Source: Flavobacterium sp. SLB02 | GTDB taxonomy: Bacteria > Bacteroidota > Bacteroidia > Flavobacteriales > Flavobacteriaceae | Direction: 5' to 3' | DNA length: 64,000 nucleotides | Assembly: GCF_009664855.1 (NCBI RefSeq) | Contig: NZ_CP045928.1 | Span: 1,139,049-1,203,048, forward strand | Part shown: piece by piece, positions 7,906 to 15,802 of the stretch | Numbering within the stretch: position 1 is the stretch's first letter | Layout of the letters: each line of letters starts with the position of its first letter | Made by a program: the position numbers and the translations under genes | The notes under the pieces: model-generated | What the model was told of the DNA's origin: nothing | What the model saw: only the letters and a program-made list of their open reading frames with translations | Databases searched by the model: none

Positions 7906-10900
7906 ATGACAAAATTATTATTTAAATTTTTGTGGCAGAGTCTGAGAAAAGAAAACGGCATTTTGCGAGTCTCTGCCCATGGATATTTTTTTCTTTGCGC
8001 CATCTTTTTTTCTTGCAGTAGTAAAGTTTTCCCACAAGATCTTTTATTCTCTGCAATGGAAAACAGACATCAGCTCAATGAAGAGAAAATCAGGAATTTT
8101 ATTGAACTCCAGGATGGGAGAATAGGTGTTTTTACCGAGGGAATGCTTAACTTATATGATGGAGCAGATTTTAAGACAATAGAAATTGACGATGATAATT
8201 CCGCTGCTCTTATCTCCTATAGGGGATTTCATCACAGTTATGCAGAGAAGAATCGAATTTGGCTCAAGCATAAAGGGGAGATCAGCCTGATTAATCTCTC
8301 TAAAGAAAGGAGCCAAGCCGATCCAATTAAAACGCTGCGTTTTTTAGGATTTAAAGGCACTCCGGTGGATTTATTTGTTGATGAGAAAAAAGATATATGG
8401 GTGGTAAATGACTTGGGCGAACTGCTTTGTTACAAGCAGGATTCTAAAGAAGTGGTCTGCTTTTTAAAGAGCATTTTTATAAAGGGAAGCCCTGATGAAC
8501 TGCTTTATGATCTTGTTGCCGATCAAAATAAGGTATATTTAATTTATAAATCAGGATTAGTGCGTTGTTTTGACCGCTTGACCTCAAAAGAGATTTACAA
8601 AGTATCTATTGTAAAGGATGCTTTGGGTGATTTTAATGATTGGAATCATACCACAAGGGTCGGTAAATATCTATATGTTGTCAGGTCGGGAATCGCAAAA
8701 GGACAATTGATCCGATTTAATACCCAGACCAAAGAGTCAGTGGTCTTATTACAAAGCCATACTTATTGGCTTAACACTTTTGCCGCGAATAAGAATGGGG
8801 ATTTTATCATTAGCTGCAGCAAAGGACTTTGGAACTTTAGATCGGGCAGTACTCTGGGTAGGTTTTATCCAGAGCTGAATTTAAAAGAGAAAAACAAGAT
8901 AAAGACTGAGGTAAGTACTGTTTTATTTGATTATCAGGGAGGGCTTTGGATAGGAACATTAAACAAGGGGATTTATTACCATCATCCGGATCGTTCCCGT
9001 TTTAAATATTATCAAAAAAGTAATTTTAACTTAAAGGACAATAAGGAATTCCAGGTCAATTGTTTTGAACAAACTCCCGGTGGTAAATTGCTGATCGGTA
9101 CCAGTGAGGGGCTCTATATAGCCGAACTTCCTCTCAATGATACCAAATCATTCCAGGTTGTACTCTCCCAATTGCATTGTTATTCTCTCTTAAAGGATTC
9201 TGCGGGTCAAATATGGATTTCCACCAGTAGGGGACTATATGTACAGGGCAGAGATGGCCTTATAAAACAATATACAAAACAATTGACCAATTGCGCCTAT
9301 CAAAGTACTCAGGGAGAAATTTATATCTGCACTGAGACTGGAATTTTCAAGTGGAATAAATCTTTGGAGTCTTTTGGTCTTTCCTTTTTGATGCATTCTC
9401 CCCCCGATGTATTTCAAATTACCCAGTGGAATAATCAATTGATTGGTATTTGCTCCAATGGGCCTTTTATGATGGATATGGCAGGGGATAAAATTATCAT
9501 GCCCTTGGTAAAAGGGCATAAGAGAATGCCCATGTTTAGCCAGAAGAATCATAAATACAGTTGTCTTTTATCTGACTCTGAGAAGGATTTGTGGCTAGGG
9601 ACGTATAACGGCCTTACCATTTGGGACCATAAAAATCAAAAGTTATATGAATTAAATACCGATAAGGGTTTAGTAAACAATAGCATTAAGGCGATAGTGC
9701 AAGACATTGATCGTTCATTTTGGGTTACCACCTCACGCGGGGTGAGTCATATCATTAAAAAAAGAGCAGCAAAGGGACTTAGTTTTAGAATTGTAAATTA
9801 TGATAAATTTACCGGAGTGCTCGAATATCCATTTACGGACTGCTCAGCGCTTATTTCTTCAAAAAACGGATTGTTTATCGGGGGAATAGACGGTATGAAT
9901 AATCTAGAGAGAAATCATGCCATAGACACTCAATATGTGCTTAATCCCATATTATGTAATTTCAAATTGTTTGGTAAAAACTTGACAAGTGGCCAGATGA
10001 TAAACCAGGAGATTGTTTTAAATAATGCCATCGCATCAACCGATACCTTACGGCTGAAGCACAATCAAAACTTTTTTAGCATCGGGTTTTCCGGACTCAA
10101 TTATATCAATGAATCCCGCACGTATTTCAGATATAAACTCGAGCATATTGACCCCAATTGGCGCAGTGAGAATTCTGTCTCAGGGGTAGGGGAAGCCAGT
10201 TATACCAATTTAGCTCCGGGTCGCTATCTTTTTATGGTTAAGGCCAGCTCTGATGGTCTACACTGGCCTGGAAGAGTGAAAAATCTTTTAATTATCATCG
10301 AGCCTCCTATATGGAATACCACTCTTGCCAGAGTACTTTATTTGGTATTATTAGGTTTGGGGATTGCTTTAATTTCTAAGGCTCTTCTAAAGCGTAATGC
10401 CCGGGTGCGCAAAAAACAGCAGGATTATGCCGTAGAGAGGGCTAAGTCTGATTTTATAACCAATATGAGTCATGAGTTGCGTACCCCCCTTACCCTTATC
10501 ATAACACCCTTAAAATCGCTGCTTGCAAGGGTGGAAGATCAGAAAATAAAAAAAGAACTCCTGCAAATCAGCTCCAGTAGCGACCTTTTACTGGATACTG
10601 TCAATCAGTTGCTTGATTTTAAAAAAATAGATACAGGAGAAGAAATATTACATCGCAATTTTTATGATAGTCTTTCATTTATCACTGAATTGTGTAAAGC
10701 CTACCAGCCACTGGCAGAGGAAAAAGAAATTGACTTTACCTGGGATATCGACCCGCAAAACGATGATTTGTATCTGGACAGGCAAAAAATTACCAGAATA
10801 GTAATTAACCTGCTTTCTAATGCTTTTAAATTTACAGGCTCGGGCGGCTGGGTTAAATTCTCGGCAGTAATTGAGAGTAAGGATAAAATTATGGTCATTT

Positions 10901-11904
10901 TGGTAGAAGATTCAGGCATTGGAATCTCTCCAATAGAGATAGATAATATTTTTAATCGTTTCTATCAGGCGGACAATCAAAACAAGGGATCCGCCGGCAG
11001 TGGTATAGGACTCTACATGGTGAAATATTACGCAGCAATGCATGGCGGATGGGTCAGGGTAAAGAGTAACTCAGGGCAGGGAACTTGTTTTAAGGTGCTA
11101 TTACCCGTTGGTAAAGAAACACAATTGAGCTCTTTTAAAGAAGGGAAAGAATCAGCAAGAAAAAATATACTTATTGTTGAGGATCACATTATTTTTAGAG
11201 GGTATCTGCTCGATGAATTGAAAAAGTATTATAATGTGATCACAGCCCATGATGGGCAAGAAGGTTTAAAGAAAGCCATTATGCATCTTCCGGATCTTAT
11301 CGTAACAGATATGATGATGCCCCAAATGGATGGCCCGCAATTGAGTCAATCGATTCGAAATACGATCGCCGTGAGTCACATTCCCATTATTATGCTTACC
11401 GGAAGAAGCTCTGATGAGGCCCGCTTTGAAGGTTACAGCGCTGGAATCGACGCCTATATGGTAAAGCCCTTTGATATTAATTTGCTGGTACTGCGAATTG
11501 ATAAACTACTGGAGATAAACGAGACCAGAAGAAAAATGTTCAGCAATAAAAAGGAAGTGCAAGTAAATGCCTTGACCGATAATCCCATTGACCAGGAGTT
11601 TTTAAAACGCGCTTTTGAGTGTGTTTTGGATAATTTGTCAAATTCTGATTATACCGTAGAGAAGTTCAGTGAGGATATGAATATGGACCGTACTGGTTTA
11701 TATCGAAAACTTATGGCCCTTACGGATCATTCTCCCACCAATTTTATTCGTAGTCTGCGGTTAAAAAAAGCAGCTGAATTATTATTGGATAAAAAACTCA
11801 CCATTGCCGATGTATCGGATCAGGTAGGTTTTAATAGTATTTCTTATTTTACCAAATGCTTTCATGATACCTTTGGTAAAACACCCAGCCAGAGCAGGGA
11901 GTGA
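7906..11904 (+). CDS. Hybrid two-component system sensor/AraC regulator (HTCS)
   Basis: This 1332-aa single-chain regulator has domains in this order. A signal or anchor region ending near residue 45 (SCSSKVFPQ) comes first. Then comes a long periplasmic two-component-regulator beta-propeller to about 740, with repeats such as LWIGTLNKGIYY and IWISTSRGLY, and a Y_Y_Y domain (about 745-805). A membrane helix sits near 815-837 (ARVLYLVLLGLGIALI). Next are HisKA with His856 in MSHELRTP, HATPase (DSGIGI, GSGIGLYMVKY), a receiver with Asp1135 in VTDMMMP, and a C-terminal AraC helix-turn-helix. HTCS proteins sense a glycan breakdown product in the periplasm and switch on the matching hydrolases. 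The GH31 gene follows 168 bases downstream on the same strand and is the obvious target. No SusC/SusD pair adjoins it. Confidence 0.95.
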   Translation: MTKLLFKFLWQSLRKENGILRVSAHGYFFLCAIFFSCSSKVFPQDLLFSAMENRHQLNEEKIRNFIELQDGRIGVFTEGMLNLYDGADFKTIEIDDDNSAALISYRGFHHSYAEKNRIWLKHKGEISLINLSKERSQADPIKTLRFLGFKGTPVDLFVDEKKDIWVVNDLGELLCYKQDSKEVVCFLKSIFIKGSPDELLYDLVADQNKVYLIYKSGLVRCFDRLTSKEIYKVSIVKDALGDFNDWNHTTRVGKYLYVVRSGIAKGQLIRFNTQTKESVVLLQSHTYWLNTFAANKNGDFIISCSKGLWNFRSGSTLGRFYPELNLKEKNKIKTEVSTVLFDYQGGLWIGTLNKGIYYHHPDRSRFKYYQKSNFNLKDNKEFQVNCFEQTPGGKLLIGTSEGLYIAELPLNDTKSFQVVLSQLHCYSLLKDSAGQIWISTSRGLYVQGRDGLIKQYTKQLTNCAYQSTQGEIYICTETGIFKWNKSLESFGLSFLMHSPPDVFQITQWNNQLIGICSNGPFMMDMAGDKIIMPLVKGHKRMPMFSQKNHKYSCLLSDSEKDLWLGTYNGLTIWDHKNQKLYELNTDKGLVNNSIKAIVQDIDRSFWVTTSRGVSHIIKKRAAKGLSFRIVNYDKFTGVLEYPFTDCSALISSKNGLFIGGIDGMNNLERNHAIDTQYVLNPILCNFKLFGKNLTSGQMINQEIVLNNAIASTDTLRLKHNQNFFSIGFSGLNYINESRTYFRYKLEHIDPNWRSENSVSGVGEASYTNLAPGRYLFMVKASSDGLHWPGRVKNLLIIIEPPIWNTTLARVLYLVLLGLGIALISKALLKRNARVRKKQQDYAVERAKSDFITNMSHELRTPLTLIITPLKSLLARVEDQKIKKELLQISSSSDLLLDTVNQLLDFKKIDTGEEILHRNFYDSLSFITELCKAYQPLAEEKEIDFTWDIDPQNDDLYLDRQKITRIVINLLSNAFKFTGSGGWVKFSAVIESKDKIMVILVEDSGIGISPIEIDNIFNRFYQADNQNKGSAGSGIGLYMVKYYAAMHGGWVRVKSNSGQGTCFKVLLPVGKETQLSSFKEGKESARKNILIVEDHIIFRGYLLDELKKYYNVITAHDGQEGLKKAIMHLPDLIVTDMMMPQMDGPQLSQSIRNTIAVSHIPIIMLTGRSSDEARFEGYSAGIDAYMVKPFDINLLVLRIDKLLEINETRRKMFSNKKEVQVNALTDNPIDQEFLKRAFECVLDNLSNSDYTVEKFSEDMNMDRTGLYRKLMALTDHSPTNFIRSLRLKKAAELLLDKKLTIADVSDQVGFNSISYFTKCFHDTFGKTPSQSRE

Positions 11905-12072
11905 AATTTTTCCATGTAATAAATTGATTTTTTTAAGGTATTGATTATTAATACTTTGTAGTAGATTTCTCTCTGATTTCAACATGAGTTATAATTATTT
12001 CAACATAGTTTAAAGGAGGTAAAAATTACAAAAGTTATTTTTATTGGACTATAACTATTTAACTCAATCGAA

Positions 12073-14508
12073 ATGAAAATTATCTACTCTTTATGCACTG
12101 TGTTGCTTTTTTGCCTTCATAGTAATGGGCAGAAATTCCAGAAAACCATTCAGGGAATCACCACTATGGCCAATGGCCATAACATAGAAATACAGTTTTA
12201 CAGCCCCTCTATTGTCAGGGTTATTAAATCTCCGGTAAAGAATTTTTCAAAAGAAAGTCTCTCGGTAGTTTTAAAGCCTTCTAAAACTGCTTTTAGTGTC
12301 AAGACTAGTGGCAATAGTATCTTTTTAAAGTCAGATCAATTAAGCGTTAGTGTAAATACTGTTTCAGGAGATGTAGCATTTGCAGCCTTTGAAAATGAAT
12401 TATTAAAAGAAAAACCCCAAGGAACCAATTTTGAACCTTTTGATGATACAGGAGTAAAGACCTTTACAGTGACACAATCTTTTATTTTAGATAAAGAGGA
12501 ACCTATTTATGGTTTGGGACAGCATCAAAGAGGAGATTTAAACCAAAGGAACCAAAAATATCACCTCGAGCAGGGTAATGTGGATGATGCGGTGACTTTT
12601 TTTCAATCCATAAAAGGCTACGGACTTTATTGGGATAACTATTCTCCAACAGAATTTACAGATGACTCCAATCAAACTTCGTTTAAATCTATCGTGGGAG
12701 ATGCTGTGGACTATTATTTCATGTACGGAGGCAATGCAGATGGGGTAATTGGAAAAATGCGCGAATTAACTGGACAAGTACCAATGTTTCCTTTATGGAC
12801 CTATGGCTTTTGGCAGAGTAAAGAGCGATACAAAAGTCAGAATGAATTGGTAGAAGTAGTTAAAAAGTATAGAGAGTTATCAGTACCCCTTGATGGAATC
12901 ATACAAGACTGGCAGTATTGGGGCAACAATTATCTATGGAATGCAATGGAGTTTTTGAATCCGGAATATTCAGATCCCAAAAAAATGGTGGATCAGGTTC
13001 ATGATCTTAATGCCCATATGATTATCTCGATTTGGTCTTCCTTTGGTCCGCAGACAAAGCCTTATAAAGAAATGGATCAAAAGGGAATGTTATTTAATAT
13101 TAAAACCTGGCCGGAATCTGGTTCAGAGATATGGCCTCCAAATGCGGATTATCCCTCAGGGGTTAGGGTATATGACCCTTACAATCCTGAGGCGAGAGAT
13201 ATTTACTGGAAATATGCCAATAAGGGACTATTTTCTCAGGGAATTGACGGCTGGTGGATGGATTCCACAGAACCCGATCACTTTGAGGCAAAACCAGCAG
13301 ATTATGATACAAAGACCTATCTGGGATCTTTTAGAAAAGTGCGAAATGCATATCCTTTAATGACTGTAGGTGGAGTGTACGAGAATCAGCGCAAAACCAC
13401 ATCAGAGAAGCGTGTATTTATTTTAACCCGATCTGCCTTTGCAGGCCAACAGCGCTACGGGGCCAATACATGGTCTGGTGATACGGGCTCGAGCTGGGAA
13501 ACCCTTCGCAATCAGATTCCGGCCGGTCTGAATTTTACCCTTACAGGCATACCGCATTGGAATTCAGATATAGGAGGTTTTTTTGCAGGAGCCTACAAGC
13601 AAGAATGGAAAGCGAAATCAGGAGCCCAAAATCCTCTTTACCAGGAACTCAATGTGCGTTGGATTCAGTTTGGTACTTTTAATTCCATGATGCGTTCTCA
13701 TGGCACAGACGTTCCAAGGGAGATTTATAATTTTGGTATAAAAGGTGAGCCGATCTATGATGCCATAGAGAAATTTATTAATCTTCGTTATGCGCTTCTT
13801 CCTTATATTTATTCCACATCATGGGAAGTTACCAATAAGGATTCGAGTTTTATGCGGGCATTGTTTATGGATTTTCCAACCGATAAAAAAGGATGGGATA
13901 GTAAAGATGAGTTTATGTTTGGCAAATCAATTTTGGTAGCTCCGGTGGTCCACGCACAGTATACTCCCGAGAAAATAGTAAAAGTTAACGAATCAACGGG
14001 CTGGGAGCAGCAAGGAGATAAAAAAAATACAGATAAAACAACAGTAGACTTCAGGGCTGAGAAGTCCAGAAATGTATATCTGCCTGCTGGTACAAATTGG
14101 TATGACTTCTGGACCAATGAGAAAATTAAAGGCGGTCAGCAAATTGAGCGAAAAACCACCATTGACATGCTGCCTCTTTATGTAAGGGAAGGATCAATTA
14201 TTCCCTTAGGTCCCAAAGTGCAATTTGCAACCCAGCAAAAATGGGACAACTTGGAGATAAAAGTATACCCGGGTAAAGATGGCTCCTTTGTGCTTTATGA
14301 GGATGAGTTTGACAATTACAATTATGAGAAAGGATTGTATTGCGAAATTGAATTTTCCTGGAATGAGGCCTCAAAAATGTTAACCATTTCCAACAGAAAG
14401 GGACAATATAAAGGAATGCTAAACAGCAGAAAATTTACCCTTGTCATGCCAGATGGAACCACCAGGATTATTAATTACAATGGTAAGAAAGTGCAGGAGC
14501 GATTTTAA
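12073..14508 (+). CDS. Glycoside hydrolase family 31 (alpha-glucosidase/alpha-xylosidase type)
   Basis: This 811-aa protein has a signal peptide (MKIIYSLCTVLLFCLHSNGQ) and is probably periplasmic. The N-terminal beta-sandwich shows GLGQHQRGDLNQRN. The catalytic barrel carries the nucleophile Asp397 in IDGWWMDSTEPD and the acid/base Asp470 in WSGDTGSSWE, followed by HWNSDIGGFF and FMRSHG-like residues (MMRSHGTDVPRE). GH31 enzymes remove alpha-linked glucose or xylose from chain ends. The WWMDSTEPD form is the one often seen in alpha-xylosidases, but the exact linkage cannot be fixed. There is no PA14 insert. It follows the HTCS regulator, which probably controls it. Confidence 0.92.
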   Translation: MKIIYSLCTVLLFCLHSNGQKFQKTIQGITTMANGHNIEIQFYSPSIVRVIKSPVKNFSKESLSVVLKPSKTAFSVKTSGNSIFLKSDQLSVSVNTVSGDVAFAAFENELLKEKPQGTNFEPFDDTGVKTFTVTQSFILDKEEPIYGLGQHQRGDLNQRNQKYHLEQGNVDDAVTFFQSIKGYGLYWDNYSPTEFTDDSNQTSFKSIVGDAVDYYFMYGGNADGVIGKMRELTGQVPMFPLWTYGFWQSKERYKSQNELVEVVKKYRELSVPLDGIIQDWQYWGNNYLWNAMEFLNPEYSDPKKMVDQVHDLNAHMIISIWSSFGPQTKPYKEMDQKGMLFNIKTWPESGSEIWPPNADYPSGVRVYDPYNPEARDIYWKYANKGLFSQGIDGWWMDSTEPDHFEAKPADYDTKTYLGSFRKVRNAYPLMTVGGVYENQRKTTSEKRVFILTRSAFAGQQRYGANTWSGDTGSSWETLRNQIPAGLNFTLTGIPHWNSDIGGFFAGAYKQEWKAKSGAQNPLYQELNVRWIQFGTFNSMMRSHGTDVPREIYNFGIKGEPIYDAIEKFINLRYALLPYIYSTSWEVTNKDSSFMRALFMDFPTDKKGWDSKDEFMFGKSILVAPVVHAQYTPEKIVKVNESTGWEQQGDKKNTDKTTVDFRAEKSRNVYLPAGTNWYDFWTNEKIKGGQQIERKTTIDMLPLYVREGSIIPLGPKVQFATQQKWDNLEIKVYPGKDGSFVLYEDEFDNYNYEKGLYCEIEFSWNEASKMLTISNRKGQYKGMLNSRKFTLVMPDGTTRIINYNGKKVQERF

Positions 14509-14705
14509 TGATAATTCATTAGAGTTTTTTTCTAATACTTTACCCGGTTATATAGACCCGGGAAACAGGACATTTATTGCCTGATGAGGGGCTAGGGGAG
14601 CAAGCTTTTGGCCACTCGCGGCTCTTTGCACTGCTATGCAGGGTTATTTTATGAATTTGCGCTAGATGATGTAGTTTGAAATGTAAACTTATAAAACCAA
14701 TTCAA
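14509..14705. other. Spacer between GH31 gene and XRE gene
   Basis: It contains a locally G-rich patch around 14583-14650 but no convincing hairpin terminator or gene. An in-frame ATG at 14676 could extend the downstream XRE protein by ten residues. Confidence 0.4.
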
Positions 14706-15077
14706 ATGCCGGGAAAAATAAACGAAAATATAAAAAGCATCAGGGAACTCAAAGACTACACCCAGGAATATATGGCCTTAAGACTTAATATTACCCAGGC
14801 GGGCTATAGTAAAATTGAAAAAGGCACCATAGCGCTGAGTTGCGATAAATTAGAAGAGATCGTCTCTATATTTGAAATGGATCTCATTAGCATTATAGGC
14901 TTTGAAAGGGGACTTTATTTTAAGAGCGATTGCCTAAAGTCCAAGTCACCTGTAGGGCAGGATAATCTTTCTAATATTGAGGTGCTCTACAGGGATAAAA
15001 TTGCCCTTCTGGAGAGACTCCTAGATCAAACCGATAGGGAACTTAAAACTTATAAGGATAGATATGGAGGTCTTTAA
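14706..15077 (+). CDS. XRE-family helix-turn-helix regulator with C-terminal coiled coil
   Basis: This 123-aa protein starts at the ATG at 14706 (MPGKINENIKSIREL). An alternative start at 14676 adds a leader unlike the family. Residues about 5-62 form a Cro/CI-type helix-turn-helix (YTQEYMALRLNITQAGYSKIE, DKLEEIVSIFEMDLISII). The tail (VLYRDKIALLERLLDQTDRE) is a likely dimerising coiled coil. Such short XRE proteins with a coiled-coil tail are common in Flavobacteria. Its target is unknown. It may share regulation with the RNA-like region just downstream. Confidence 0.8.
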   Translation: MPGKINENIKSIRELKDYTQEYMALRLNITQAGYSKIEKGTIALSCDKLEEIVSIFEMDLISIIGFERGLYFKSDCLKSKSPVGQDNLSNIEVLYRDKIALLERLLDQTDRELKTYKDRYGGL

Positions 15078-15112
15078 ATATTGTCTTTTGCAGGTTTTCT
15101 CTAAGTCATCCC

Positions 15113-15316
15113 GCTGAGGATAAAAAAGCCAGCAATAGCTCAGTGTAAGGGGTGTTGAAATGTTTCTAGGCAAGCAAAGACTTGATAACTAAATGGTTTT
15201 GCTTTGCTTATGATGGACATTATTGTTAATTATTACCCTGAGTTATATTTTATATCCTCAGCAAGAGCCTTATAAGGACAAAGTGCCGTAGTATTGCAAA
15301 GTGGGCTTCACTTTTT
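15113..15316 (+). ncRNA. Candidate structured non-coding RNA (nested inverted repeats plus terminator-like stem)
   Basis: A 10-bp stem, GCTGAGGATA (15113-15122) with TATCCTCAGC (15253-15262), encloses CTCAG/CTGAG (15139-15143 with 15238-15242) and AAGCAAAG/CTTTGCTT (15172-15179 with 15202-15209). A short stem AAAGTG/CACTTT with a T run follows at 15298-15316. No open frame covers it. The nesting suggests a folded RNA or a palindromic element. No known RNA family is recognised and expression is unproven. Confidence 0.35.
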
Positions 15317-15396
15317 CTATACATCGGAAAAGGTTTTGGGATTTGCCCTATTTTAAGTTTGATAGGAGAAGTTAATAATATAATAAAATCAATTGT

Positions 15397-15486
15397 ATGG
15401 TTAACCCTGGTTCGGATTTGATTTTAATTGGCATTGCTCTTGCCTACGGATACTATGTCACGATGATAAAAAAGAACAAAAGGTAG
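15397..15486 (+). CDS. Possible 29-aa single-span membrane peptide
   Basis: ATG at 15397 opens a short frame encoding MVNPGSDLILIGIALAYGYY, then VTMIKKNKR. It is a hydrophobic helix with a basic C-terminal tail, the usual shape of a small inner-membrane peptide. A -7-like TAAGTTTG lies at 15354-15361, and a strong terminator follows at 15558-15589. No homolog is known to me. The short length means it could arise by chance. Confidence 0.4.
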   Translation: MVNPGSDLILIGIALAYGYYVTMIKKNKR

Positions 15487-15557
15487 CTGGATTACATCCT
15501 TACCCTTTAATAGAACAGATAGAAGCATAAAATGGAAGATTATGTTTTTATGGACAG

Positions 15558-15589
15558 CCGTCTTGTATTTCATGCAAGGCGGTTTTTTT
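15558..15589 (+). terminator. Plus-strand Rho-independent terminator
   Basis: CCGTCTTG (15558-15565) pairs with CAAGGCGG (15575-15582), with one G-T pair, followed by seven T. It implies a plus-strand transcript ending here, most simply one carrying the small membrane peptide. Confidence 0.65.
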
Positions 15590-15749
15590 GGGCTATGCCG
15601 TTCTTTTTTCTGATCCGTTTTGTTTTTGGATATACCAGGGGTAAGGCATAATTCTTTCTGATACCCCATTACAATTAAATTCCGCTGTGGGAAATAATCC
15701 TGAGAGTTTGCCTAATTCATTACCTGGGTAACCCCTTAAGGGTTGCCAT

Positions 15750-15784
15750 AAAAAAAACATTAGCCCGGAGAGAACCGGGCTAAT
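15750..15784 (-). terminator. Terminator of the TonB receptor gene
   Basis: ATTAGCCCGG (15759-15768) pairs with CCGGGCTAAT (15775-15784). On the minus strand it is followed by a T run. It lies 18 bases past the receptor stop codon. Confidence 0.85.
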
Positions 15785-15802
15785 ACTGCAATAAAGCATG
15801 TG

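Noticed and set aside
15593..15799. Minus-strand frame just downstream of the TonB receptor gene
   Set aside because: It contains the receptor terminator and reads as random sequence.
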